Assembly (NCBI RefSeq): GCF_031755915.1
Contig: NC_083383.1
Coordinates: 22,433,001-22,497,000, forward strand
Origin: Ziziphus jujuba
Lineage: Eukaryota > Streptophyta > Magnoliopsida > Rosales > Rhamnaceae
Reading direction: 5' to 3'
Length of the DNA stretch: 64,000 nucleotides
The translations under genes and the position numbers were made by a program. The number at the start of each line of letters is the position of its first letter. Positions within the stretch are counted from its first letter, which is position 1. The notes under the pieces are model-generated. The model searched no databases, was not told the origin of the DNA, and worked only from the letters and a program-made list of their open reading frames with translations. Below are positions 33,988 through 45,685 of the stretch, in pieces.

Positions 33988-34923
33988 CGTAAACTAGTAC
34001 CCCTCCTCTTAAGTTCGTTCTCAATTTTAATGGCAACATACAACATCTCTATCAACTCCATATATTGTTGTAATTCCACTTGGTTTGCTATCTTTTGGTT
34101 TAAGCCTCTCAAAAACTACTCCATTGTTGATTCACAGTCCTCATTCATGCTCAACCTCATCATGAGCATCTCCATCTCCTTGTAGTAGTCCTCCATAATC
34201 CTACTTCCTTGTGATAAAGATTGTAGTCTTTAATGCAATATCCTATAGTAATGGCTTGGTACAAACTGTTCCTCATGGCTCCTTTCATTTGTTGCCAAAT
34301 GGTTATTAGTCCATCACCGACTCTTCTTCAGGTACCTTGCTCATTATTCCACCATGGTAATGCATAATGTCCAAATTCCAAAGCTGCCAACTTAACTTTT
34401 TTACCTCCGAATAGTTATGACAATCGAAGATCATCTCCATTCGTTCTTCCCATTCTAAGTAAGCCTCTAGATCACTTTTTTCCAAAAATGGTGGTATGTT
34501 GACTTTAATATTTTTGAGGTCATCATCCTTATCTCGAGCTTATCTTCCATGGTTTTGGCTTCCTTGGAGTGCAAAAATATCTTCAAACTCCTCGTCAAGG
34601 TTATCTCCAAAGTTACCTCCTTCAATTTCCTCCCTAAAACGTACACGGCCTCCTCGACCTCCACCATGACTTCTGTGAATTTCCATTCTTAGGTTCAATC
34701 CCCCTTGTGAATTTCCAAATATATCCATCATTTAATCAAGTTAATCAAAATGAGCATTCATCCTTTGTAATTGTTCCAATACTTCCAACATGTCGGTAGG
34801 TTTGGCTACATTTCCGGATGCTCTCGACTCTCCCTTGAAACCCACAGAATCCTTTCCAAGCTCTCTTATTGAGGCACCTCCTCTTTTAATCCTTGAATCT
34901 ATCATGTTAATGAAATAATACAA
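33988..34923 (-). pseudogene. gag, 5' part, of the outer gypsy element
   Basis: It starts near 34906 with MIDSRIKRGGASIRELGKDS and LEVLEQLQRMNAHFD, homologous to the inner element's gag start. It continues through GGGRGGRVRF, FGDNLDEEFEDIFAL, then GSRIMEDYYKEMEMLMMRLS across 34160-34215 and MRGLNQKIANQVELQQYMEL to the hAT insertion. Several stops separate the frames. The segment YYKEMEMLMMRL shows what the inner element looked like before the cassette entered. Confidence 0.88.
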
Positions 34924-35105
34924 GAAAACCTCACCAAATTCACTCCCTTAAGTGTATCACTCAAACAAGGACTCGTCACTCGTGTTTTCACACTAGTTTC
35001 AGGTTTTAATCCTTTTTTAAACTCACACTCTCTTATCTTTTTCCACTCAAAGAATTATCTCAAAGTTCTATTAAAACACACTCAAAACAACAATTAGACC
35101 ACAAG

Positions 35106-38012
35106 TGTCAGGACCCGTCCAGAATTCCTTCCCCGGAACCCTAGACAGCCCTGATCCCAAGGAAACCCTACCGGACCCTCCAACGGAAAATCCGACAGAG
35201 CCTCCCCTAAGGGATTTACTTAACACAAGTTACCTGCACTGAAAACACACTTCTAAAAACATCCCCTTATTCCTCCCACAAACTACAAACTGATTCCACA
35301 AATTTCAGCACTTCTCAAAACAACAACAGTCCAGTGCATAAATAAAACAGAAGTATCCCAATAGTATACAAAGCTTTAAGAAGTGCTAAACAACAGAAAT
35401 ACAACAAGGCTGAAAGAAATAATACACTGAAATGAAAGAGTACAAAAGTACTTCTCGAAACACAACAGCAGCGGAAAACTTGGTTCGCTCCGGAAGAACG
35501 TCTACCACCACTTGCACCTAAGGGAACGGAATTTAAGAGTGTGAGATGCTAATCATCTCCGTGAGTAACCCGAACTACTGAACACCTTTTGTGATAATAA
35601 AAATAACAGTAATAGCAAATAAGGAATAGAACAAATACCAACAATTAATAAATAAATAATAGTAATAACGGTTGGAAAATAATAATTTCTCTCAAAACTC
35701 TCACCAGTCGCTCCGTTTGAAATGTTCCCTTTTTAAAACCTTTTCGCAAAACCCAATGTACATACCTCCCAAAAACCAAGGGATTAAACCATTTGATAAA
35801 CAACAATTAATTAAATAAATACCCCAAATATATAATTAAAAATGTAATAAATTGTAGTAAATCATTTTGAACACCTTTGGGGTTTAAAACACTATTTGCA
35901 ATTTACACCGACGCACCACACCATATACCGGTGATGCCCTCCGATACCCAGCGTCCCGAGCACCGACTGGCGGAGGGTTAAAGAGAGAAACCTGCAATGG
36001 TCACTTCGGCATCCCGACAGTACCGACTGCTAAAAACCATCACCCGGCCAAGGAGGGGGGCGGCTATGTGCAACAATAACTTGCCTGCCCACGGTCCAAT
36101 GGCAACTCACGGGTGAAGTAATAACCGCACGCTAAACCATATAATAACCGCGTGCTACCACGTGTCCATACACCATACATCAGAACACCAATACTGTATG
36201 AGTGCGTCTAAAAATAAACATAAATAACCAACCGTACCGTTTTTTCCAAAAACCACCGTGGGAAGGATACCAAATTTTCACAAAACACCATCCCACATAT
36301 TTTTATTTAATAACCCGGTACGAAACAGCGATAACAACAAACCACAATTTTCTCGAAATACGAGATGCAACCATAAAAATACCGCGGGCATAATTTATAA
36401 AATTCAAACCAATATTTTCGTAAAATATTTAACCCAATTATGCCCGGAAAATCAAATTTAAAACCACGTACAAATACTACCAAAATACACTTTGCTCATG
36501 CATAATAAATAAATTAAACCACAATAAAATCATAATTAAACCACACCACATGAGCATAATTTAAATACCAATTAAATATAATTAATTGCCCAAAATAATT
36601 TTTGAAGGTGGGTCACTCACCTGGAGCGCGCAAATCAACTAAGATCCTCCTCGGGATCAACTCCGCTACTCGCACGTGCACCTAAACAACCACAGTGCAC
36701 AAACCAAAAATATTAATATTTTATTCGGGTAATCCCCAAATGGGTACCCGGGGAGCGAACACAAAGCGACATCTAAGGGTTACGAGTTATATACCGAATC
36801 GAAGCTCGCGTGATGAGGATCACGGATTCGGTCTTACTTTCCGGTGATCGGACCCGACGGGGTCGGAATCTCGCCGGAAAGCTTTGCGGGTTTCGGCTCC
36901 GCAATTCTCCCAAACCATCACGAATTGGCGGAAACGGAAGCCGGATTCGGGTTCAGGAGGTTGAATACAGTTGACTGGAGCTGGCCGGAATTTCGGGTAC
37001 TCGCCGGAACAGTACTTTCCGGCGAGCCGCCGCGGTCACCGGCAACCGTAGCCACTGGCGGCGCGTTCGGTGGCCGTTTGTCGTGAAATTTTGTAGACTT
37101 GTAGATCGTGAGGAGAGCAATCCAACGGGACCGGCGGTGAGCAAAACGGAGGTCGGACGGCGGAGAAATCACCGTTTGAAGATTTCCGGCCCCTCACCGG
37201 AAAACGCTCCGATCCGGGCACGTCGGTGGTCCGATGGCCGTGATTTTTGGTGGGTCAGCCGGACTTGAGGAGAGGATGATGGGTGTACGGCGCGTGTGGC
37301 CGGAAAATGGCAGGCGGTGGAGGGGAAAAACTCGCCGCCGATCTTCGGAGGTCCGATCCGGGCGCGTCCGACGGCCGTTAGCCGTGAAACTTGGAGGTTT
37401 TGCCGGAAATGAGGAGGGCAAGCTTGCTGGCCGGCGCGTGCACAGTAACTCGACCGGAACAGTGGAAAAAATTCCGGTGGCCGGCGGTCTCTCTCTCTCT
37501 CTTTCTCTCTCTTCCCCGAGAGTTTTATCAAATAAAAACCCCTGTGTGACACTGTTCATGCCACGTGGACCAATCAGAAGCTGACATGTGGCATTTCACT
37601 GTTCACAGACCCAAAAACATTAAAATAATACGGTATCCGGTAAACTTCAAACGTCCATAACTTTTTAACCGGATGTCCGTTTTGAGCGTGCCGCTAGTCT
37701 GTGAACTCGTATCGACGAGCACTTCACAACCATGCATGAGTCAAAGCTCAATTCCCCATAAACAAAAAGTCAACCCCAGCACTCCTTGGACAGTTTGGAC
37801 CGCAACTTGTTTCGTCCATAACTTTCAAACCGTAGCTCCGTTTTCGACGTGCTACCAGTCTACGAACTCGGGGCATCGTGCACATCGCCACGGTACCTTG
37901 GTCAACTCGAAATTCCCACCGAGTCAAAAAGTCAACTTTTGACCCGCTCGGTCAACGGTCAACCTCGGTCAACGTGCACGGATTCCGGTGCGATTTGGGA
38001 CGGGGTGTTACA
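35106..38012. mobile_element. 2.9-kb solo LTR in the leader of the outer gypsy element
   Basis: The ends are TGTCAGGACCCGTCC and GGGTGTTACA, flanked by identical ACAAG (35101-35105 and 38013-38017). The sister leader of the inner element has the uninterrupted site (cttgt at 18740-18744). Read on the minus strand it starts TGTAACACCCCGTCCC, a common start of long plant Ty3/gypsy LTRs, so minus is the likelier orientation. No gag or pol is present. 36600-37500 is a striking GC-rich island with degenerate repeats (ccgatccgggc, tggccgtga). Open frames there are compositional and resemble nothing. Confidence 0.85.
37650..37945. repeat. two-copy tandem repeat (~160 bp) within the solo LTR
   Basis: Both copies contain cgtccataact, a ccgtttt block, then gtgaactcg/acgaactcg and agtcaac. 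They begin near 37652 and 37813. Confidence 0.7.
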
Positions 38013-38017
38013 ACAAG

Positions 38018-38980
38018 TATGTTCTAATTAAACATATCAATAGAACAAAACAAGTAGCAAGCAATTTCCGAATTAATTGATAAAACCTAGTCTCGGCTTT
38101 ACTAACCACAAAGAAAAAATGGAAAATTAACAAAGGTAACTTTCGGAATGAGTAAAGAAATAAACCAGAATATTAAGGACCAAAAATTCAAAGATAAAAT
38201 TTAGAAAAATGATTCAACAATTAATAACAACACAATTCAAATAAGGTATGAGATAGTTGTTGGTTGTAGTTTTCGTAATTTAGGTCTCTGTCCAATTTTA
38301 TTCCAATCAATTTAGCACTCAAAATTCAAATACCGAGCAACCAATATTAAATAAACAAACAGCACTCACAATTTCAATTGTGCTTCCTTAAAGCAAACAA
38401 ACTCAATTGTCAATCTCTCAAAATTGGCCTTTTACACTTTTTTTTAATCTTTGATTTTTTTTTTTTTAATCTTTGATTTTTTTTTATTCTTTTTTTTTAT
38501 CACTAATAGAATGACACCACCACAAAACCCAGCAGTAAAATCACCAACAAAAATGCAACTCCAATGCCAACAAGAGTGTCAAACTCAATTCCATCACAAA
38601 TTGCACAATTTTAAGGTTTATGCAATATGCTTTCAAATTTCCTTCTTGTTTTTTTTATTTTTATTTTTTAAATATGAATGCAACTAATTAAGATTAAGAC
38701 AATAAAGAGAATCAACAATAAAACAAATTACTAAGATAATAAAACAAATTACTAAGAACTATTATGCAAAACAACCAACAAACTAGAAAACAAAAATTCG
38801 GCTAACAAAAGGAATCAAATTCGGCTATGAAGATTTTTTATTTATTTATTTATTTATTATGCAGAACATGTATGAGTAGGAAACAACCTTAACCTAATGT
38901 TAAAATTGCAGATTAACACATAACAAAACAAAGTAAATAAGATAAATTAAACCTGAACAAAACTCGACTCTAATACCAAA
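38018..38980 (-). other. leader and primer-binding site of the outer gypsy element
   Basis: Minus-strand TGGTATTAGAGTCGAGTT follows the 5' LTR two bases inside it (about 38961-38978), a degraded initiator tRNA-Met site. The rest is AT-rich untranslated leader with poly-T and ATTT repeats, colinear with 17803-18948 of the inner element. Confidence 0.7.
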
Positions 38981-39527
38981 TGATACGAACCTAAGTCCTT
39001 TGCTCTTAAACCTGTATTATACTAGTCCGAATCGAAATTAAGTTTAGATTCTAATGGTCACCTTGATCCCTAATCAACTTGTGATTAGAAATCTTGATAT
39101 ATAATGAAGACGCCACAATAAGTGATGGATGTCTTATTGATAAGTCAAACTAAAACACTCGATCTCTATGCGCAAATGTGTTATATGGTTAGCCTTGCTT
39201 CTACCTTGGCATGATTTCATGGCCCCTTGGTGAGCTCAATGACATTCATAAGTTATCAAATCCATCCCTTGCTACCCAGAGTCCATAAATGCACCAAAAT
39301 AGGTTTCTGAGTCCATTTCTGCCTTCACAACTTGGGTGCTTAGCACGGGCTTAGAATCTTCGGGTATAATCATGCCTTCTTGAGATTTAATCGCATGTGG
39401 AATGAAGCTAACCAAGTTGTTCTTAAATCTCTTAGCTTGTGCCCTTGTAATTGGGCCCGTCTTTAGTTGTATAGGATTAGTACCCCAGCATGTAGTTGAT
39501 TGTACGGGTATATACGAATTCTCATCA
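38981..39527 (-). repeat. 5' LTR of the outer gypsy element
   Basis: 547 bp with TG...CA ends, alignable with 14090-14622. On the minus strand it encodes the tail phrase PVQSTTCWGTNPIQLKTGP and AQAKRFKNNLV. Confidence 0.85.
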
Positions 39528-41741
39528 GTGTGAGTGTTTTTGGTTTTAAGGAAAAGGAGAAGAATAGGAAGAAGAAAGAATAGTATGGTGGAGTGTTTCG
39601 GTAAGGAAGTGTTGCAATAATGAATGGAAAATGGATTGGAGTGGATTTGGTGCTCTAATATAGATAAGGCTAGAAAGTATTTAGGAAATTTGCAAGGTTT
39701 GGTAAGTAAAAGGATAAAAAAGTCCTCATAAGAGATTTTAACCATGAATTAGTCTCCCTCTTGCAAAATTTCCAACTTCCCTAAAAAAATTTTTTTAATT
39801 AAAACCAAAATTTCAAATCCTACTAAACACAAAAATACAAATTTACACATACTAATAAATAATATGTTCTCAAATTTTAAATTAATAAATTTCTTAGTGC
39901 ATGAGATATGTAGGCATATAATTTAATACAAAAACAATTTCTCAAATAAAATTAGTGAATTCCACTTTAAGCTTATAAATTTCAAAAAGGATGGAATTTT
40001 GAAAAAAAAAAAAATTTCCCACCACTTCACAAGGAGATTAATAGAAAATTTAAAAGTATACTCACAAGCACCATAAATTTTCTTGAAGATTAAGAAATGG
40101 GAAATTTGAAAATCTAGAGTGCCACAAATCCCACCCTTTTAAAAGAATTTTGTCTTAGAATTTTGAAAAAAAAAAAATCCTTAAATAACTACATTTGGGT
40201 ATTGAGCCTTGATTCTATCACACAACTCCCAAATAATGTTGTTAGTGATTCGAGTCCTCCTTGGAACCTTATCCATCATCATAGTTCTTTCCTTGTTTTC
40301 TCTCTCCCCAACTGACAGATCTCCACTTTCCTCCCTTTGCTTGTACGCTATCCATTTTTGGCCTCTAAAATCTTAACATCATCCCACTATTTTAGAATTC
40401 GGTTTTTCCACGGAGCCATATATTCATTCCTTGTTAGCAATGAGCCTATGTTTTGTACCAAGAGGAAATTTCCTCACTACTGAAACAAATTTCCCAGTCC
40501 AAGGTCATTTTCTTGTTTTGCTCAAAACCAACCACCTCACCAACCATCTCTTCTTAATGAAGGATATCACAATCTTCTCGGTGGCTAGCCCTCCATATTC
40601 GACAAAAATTTCAACTTATTCTTGGTATCAATTCAAACTTTTACCAAACTTTTCTAGGACTTAAATTTCTCAATAATTTTACATAAGTTATCAATGAAAA
40701 CAAACAAGTGCTAACTTATCTAAAAATTCACCCTTTAAGTTTACTTTTCAAAAATTTATTACCAAAATACACAATTCAAGCCTATCCAATACTTCTAATT
40801 TTTTTTTTTAAGATTAATCTTATAAACCTTATAATCCGTAGCACCCAATCATTCCAAAAATCCTACCAACAATGATGTTGGTAACCCTAAAGCCATTATG
40901 TGTTCAAACCCTTACAAATACCCTTTTTAATTAACATTATTCATAAAATCATCTATTCACAAATTATAAACAACAATCGAGGACTTAATCCTCTTAGAGC
41001 ATATATAAATATAAAGTACTAAGTGCAAAAAAGTAAAAGTTTAACTCATAGATTTTTATATGGAAACCTTAAAAGGGAAAAATCAAGAGTGACACCTATA
41101 TTCTAGAAAATTCCACTAAGAAATGAAAATCATATAATATACAACCTATGTGTAAAAGATAATAGCATGTATCCCTAATGACTAATATAGTGGATGACTC
41201 TATCTGCCCACTCGATCTCTACTCCTAGTAGCAATAACTATGCTCCCAGTCTCTAGCAATGAACACTCATCACAAGGATGAACACCACAACACCATCTCC
41301 TAGAACTCCCTCGCAAAAGAACAATATACTACCATTACAATTACCTTCCTTGCAAAGGAAACTTCTTTTCTAATTGGAGATCACTTGGTTATGTGAGCAT
41401 ATGAAGTTCAAAATCTTAAAATTTTAAAGCATTAGCTAGTGTTGAGTTTATTAAAAGGCATGACGAAGTATGCACATGCTTGAAAACAATAATATGTTGA
41501 ATTGAAGGTAGGTGTTAGCTTGCATTTCCACCTTGAAGTCATTTTGAGAATTGCAATTGATAGAAAAGAAAATTTTGAGGCCACCATATCACATTTTATA
41601 CTCATCATTAAAGTTTTTAAAGTTTTGAAAAAAATAGTTTTAAGTTTGTTTGTTTTAAAGCTTTAGTTTTTAAGTTGTATGCATTAGTAGTGTAGTTCAT
41701 TTTGTTTAAATAAATGGTTGTTTGCTTAGGACAAACAAATG
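39528..41741. other. intergenic or decayed repeat DNA
   Basis: There is no gene I can support. 40200-40680 has near-average base composition with a few open frames (for example 40431-40664), but none resembles a known family in either direction. The stretch 41390-41741 probably belongs to the 3' end of an Athila-type element, judging by the polypurine tract that follows. Confidence 0.45.
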
Positions 41742-43340
41742 TTTAGAATTGGGGGTGCGATTAGTAAGCTTAATTATGTATTTGATTTCTCAATCTTTTG
41801 ATTGTTTTTTATATATTTTTTTCTCTTTATGTAGGAAAAGATTCGAGTGAGATTTTTCAAGAATTTTTGCTAAAAGTTGATGCCTTGGAGTATAAATGAG
41901 CTACATCTTAAGAGCTAAAAAAGATACATAAAGTTAAGACCCTTGAGATAGATACTTGGGCATGCATATTTTAATTATTGAGGTGCACATACCGCTTTTT
42001 GATCTCTAAAGGGGTAAAGATAGCATCTAGGGCATGCCCACCTTGTTGGCTATCGTGCACATGCCAATTTTATCAAATGAAGAAGAGGAAATGGGATGCC
42101 CAGTTGGTGTCTTGAGGTGCCCACGCCAATGCTTACCATCTATTACATGTGGAACATTTTTCTGAAAGCTTGATTGTTAATGAGGCATGTGACTTACATG
42201 TGCCTTTTTTAGTAATAGCCTTGTAATAACGATTAAAGGGTGGAGATTAAGCTTTAATTCAAAAGGATTAAGATGAAGCTCTTGAAAATTAGCTATATAT
42301 TATCCAAAAGAGACAAGACATGAGAGGATCTTAGAATTCATTATTTAGAGACACCACAATTTAGAGTGAGAAAAGCATTCATAGAAAGAGGAGCTTTAGG
42401 AATTACAATTCTTCAAGAGTCCATGGTTTTGGATTTTATTTGGAGGAGCCTTCACCTTTTTAGCATTCTCTACTCTAAACTTTTTAGTTTATTTGTAATG
42501 GAATTCTTGAATATTTTGTAAAGACAATATTTAGATCCATGGGATTCTATTTAGTTTTTGCTTTTGTTGCTTTTGTTTCTATGAGAGGCTAGATCATTGA
42601 TTTAGGACCTTTGATGTAGGTTAGATCTTTTTTTGATGTATTAATTTGGTTTATTAATGATATAATTTCTATCCAATTATTTGTGTTTCTAAGGATTAAT
42701 TGAAGAACATACCTAATTAGAATGAGAATTTGATTGGGTGTTGTCTAACTTGAAGAATTAGTGCTTGGGTAAGTCTAATTTGGAAGACTGAAATTAGGAA
42801 ACACAATCCAAGAGCTATGGTGAGCTTGAAAAATCCTATTTATGTCATGGGCACTTTAATTTAGCTGTCATTAAGTTTGTAAGAACTAATTTGGCTTGGA
42901 TAATTGGAAAGGGAATTAATTGCATAGTTAATTGGTAGAATTAAGATGAAATTCCAATTTAAGTTAATTTTCCATATATTTTATTCGTCTTTTTGTTGAT
43001 AATTAGAAAAGTAAGTTGTCATTAATAATCAAATTAAGAAGTCATATGTTAGATTCAAGTGAAATCAAGGTCCTAAAGGTTTCATTCATAGATTTCGAAT
43101 ACAATTTGTATGTTGTTTGATTTTATTTTGCATTATGTTTAGTTGTCAATTTACTTTATAGTTAAATTTGAATTTTCATGGTTTTTAATTTCCTAGTTAA
43201 AGTTAATTAGTGAATATCTCTAGTACTTGATTAAAATAGAACATCTTTTTAGTTTACCAATTCTCATAAGATAATACTCTTACTCATTTTTTTTTTATAA
43301 CTTGAACAATCTATGCACTTGTGAGAATTAAAGCAATCCA
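41742..43340 (+). mobile_element. Athila-type polypurine tract and LTR-like stretch
   Basis: AGGACAAACAAATGT followed by TTTAGAATTGGGGGTG resembles the conserved polypurine region next to Athila 3' LTRs. The LTR would start TGCGATTAG at 41756. The downstream text, ending near ctatgcacttgtgagaatt (about 43315-43335), has the wording of an Athila LTR end. I cannot find a second LTR, a primer-binding site or a target duplication, so limits are approximate. Confidence 0.4.
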
Positions 43341-43611
43341 AGTTTCTGGCTATTTAGGTAGAGGATTTGAGTTGTGGAGATCATCAATCATAAAAAGACA
43401 TATGGCAAAGTGTTGTTTGAACAACCACAAATGCACAAATCAAAAATTGACATGTGGCAGCTCATGACATTGGTGTTGTTTGAAAAACATGAGTTTGGTG
43501 TTAAAGCAATACTAGTGTGATTAGTGTTGTTTGAACAGCACGACATTGTTCAAAAATTAACTTAAACTTTGGTCAAAGTAGGTATATTTCTTATTTTCAA
43601 AAATGTTGTAA

Positions 43612-43735
43612 AAATCACTTTAAACCAAAGTCAAAATACTTCTAACATAAAACCAAGTAAAAAGTGAAAAGTAGAGAAAATAAAAAATGCTGAACTGTGT
43701 ATCCTTAATCATTTAATAATAAAAATAAAAAAATA
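43612..43735. repeat. direct repeat, left copy, bordering the Athila gag remnant
   Basis: gtaaaaatcactttaaacca through to catttaataataaaaa. It matches 45562-45685 at most positions in the same orientation, and the gag ATG region begins right after it. Confidence 0.75.
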
Positions 43736-45535
43736 TGGAAGAGTTGTTAGAACAAGAAGAAGAACTTGTTGCAGAAAACAATAACAATGAAGTTCCTCCA
43801 CAATCTCATTCAATTAAAGAATATTCCAAGCCATCAACATTTGAACATCTTTCAGGTATTTGTAGATAACCTATCAATGCAAATAATTTTAAGTTGAAAC
43901 CCACTCTTATTACAATGGTGCAACAAAATTAGTCTGATGGTTTTGTAAGAGAGGACCCTAATACTCGTTTTGCTATATTTTTGCAAGTTGTGGATACGGT
44001 TAAGATAAATGGTGTTGATGATGATGCAATTTGGTTGATATCGTTTCCTTTTTCTTTGAGAGATAAAGCTCTTAATTGGTTACAAACTCTACAGTCAGAA
44101 TCCATTACTACATAGGAGGAGATGGTGGAGAAATTATTGAACAAGTTCTTTTTACCTTCCAAATCTTCACAACTAAGGAGCAAAATTAGCCAATTCAAAC
44201 AACAAAATTGTAAGCTATTGCATAAGACATGGGAGAGATTCAAAGATACGTTGAGCAGATTTCCACAACTTGGCTATGAAGATTAGGTACTGAATGATAT
44301 TTTCTGTAATGGATTACATGGTTAAACTAAATCCATTGTAGATAGCTCAAATGGAGGTTATTTTTATAAGATGACAGTTGATGAGGCATTTGTTTTATTG
44401 AAAGAGTTACCTTCGAATTCTTATAATTGACTAATAGAGAGTTAATTTCTTTCAATCAAGTTTCTAAGTCAATGGAGAATGTTTCTCAAGTTATAAGTCC
44501 ACCAAGTGAAGCAATAATTAACCAATTTCAATTTCTGACAACCAAAATAGGAATTATGTTTTTAGACCTAACAACAATGTGCCTAGTTATTATAATTCTA
44601 ATTAAGGAATCATGAGAATTTTTGTGAGCTTAACCAAAAAAATATTACTAATCCACTGTCAAATTTTTCTAAACCTAAGGAAGAAAAGTCATTACTTTAA
44701 GACTCAATTACATCATTTGTTATTGAAATGAGAGGAAGACCTAACAAAAATGAGGCAAAAGTTGATGTTATTGCGACCCATTTTTCTAATTTAGGCGCAT
44801 TAATGAAGAATCTAGAGCATCAATGGGATAACTTGCAAAGGAAATTAAGGAAAGTCCATTTAATATTTTCTTAGTGATCTCAAGCTTAACCCTAAGCAAG
44901 CTATTTAAATTTGTTTGCAAATCTCTTGTTAGTAAGATTTCTTATGTTAAGGAAGTTAAGAAGAAGAATTTTGTCAAAAAAGTTCTATTGTTGGTGTTAG
45001 TAAGATTTTGTTGTTCTTAAGGGTAGTGTTTGTTTCGAAGACCCTTCTATAGTTTATTCTACATCTATTAATGTTTGTGAGAATTCTTAGTCTTTGAAAG
45101 TTCTATTGGAAGTTATATTGAGAAATCTGATGTTGATGGTGTTATTGTTGAGAAAAAGTCTATGGTTCATATGATTTTTGTGGTATTGAACAAGGTAGAT
45201 TTGTTGAGTCTAGAGAGATTATAGTTAAGAAGGATGAATCTAAGGATGTTTAGACTTTAAAATTTAATTCCAAAGTAGCCCAGGTTCTATATATTTTTCT
45301 TCTAAACCTTTTACTATCCTACCTTCGCCTTATTCCTCAAAATTGTTCCCAGAGAAATTGGATGACCAATTTTCCAAGTTTTTGGATGTCTTTAACAAGA
45401 TTCATGTCCATATACCATTAGTTGAGGCTTTGTAAAGGATGCCTGATTATGCAAAGATTTTAAAGGAAATTATGTCTAAAAAGAGGAAATTAGAGTATAA
45501 GTCTATTTCTTATGAAATTTTGGAAGCTAGAGGAG
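43735..45535 (+). pseudogene. Athila-type retrotransposon gag (and pre-protease) remnant
   Basis: Plus-strand reading gives MEELLEQEEELVAENNN, PINANNFKLKPTLITMVQQN, FVREDPNTRFAIFLQVVDTV, WLISFPFSLRDKALNWLQTL, then KTWERFKDTLSRFPQLGYED and MTVDEAFVLLKELPSN, an Athila gag in order. In-frame stops occur at several places, including after GICR, VQQN and SITT. A later piece (45340-45530) reads KLDDQFSKFLDVFNKIHVHI and MPDYAKILKEIMSKKRKLE, the gag/protease junction of Athila. There is no RT. The antisense frame 43929-44243 is a shadow. Confidence 0.88.
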
Positions 45536-45561
45536 TATAAGTTCTATTAAGCATAATATGA

Positions 45562-45685
45562 AGTTTTGTAAAAATCATTTTGAACCAAAATCAAAATACT
45601 CTCAAGCATAAAATCAAGTAAAACTGAAATTAGAGAAAATCAAAAGTATAGAGCAGTGTGTGCTAACCATTTAATAATCAAAAAG
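45562..45685. repeat. direct repeat, right copy, bordering the Athila gag remnant
   Basis: gtaaaaatcattttgaacca through to catttaataatcaaaaa. It lies just after the last gag-like codons. Confidence 0.75.

Larger units (their letters stand above)
14090..39527 (-). mobile_element. outer Ty3/gypsy retrotransposon, decayed, carrying several later insertions
   Basis: Minus-strand order, from right to left: 5' LTR 39527-38981, primer-binding site, leader, gag, protease, reverse transcriptase, RNase H, integrase, polypurine tract, 3' LTR 14622-14090. About 18.4 kb of later insertions interrupt it: a plus-strand gypsy element at 16670-31492, a solo LTR at 35106-38012 and a hAT element at 33292-33979. 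Removing them leaves roughly 7 kb, a normal size for the group. The bases flanking the LTRs (gtctc and gtgtg) are not a clean target duplication. Protease-linker phrases such as LCDVVP and HILLGRPWQFD, and coding that runs into the 3' LTR, are typical of plant chromoviruses, perhaps CRM-like; I do not see a chromodomain. Confidence 0.9.

Noticed and set aside
36844..37950. several overlapping open frames in both strands
   Set aside because: They reflect the GC-rich composition of the solo LTR, overlap each other in all frames and contain no recognisable domain.
14085..39532. target-site duplication of the outer gypsy element
   Set aside because: The flanking pentamers gtctc and gtgtg share only three of five bases, so I do not claim a duplication even though both LTR ends are clear.
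43929..44243. 104-codon minus-strand open frame
   Set aside because: It is the antisense of the Athila gag, which reads clearly on the plus strand.
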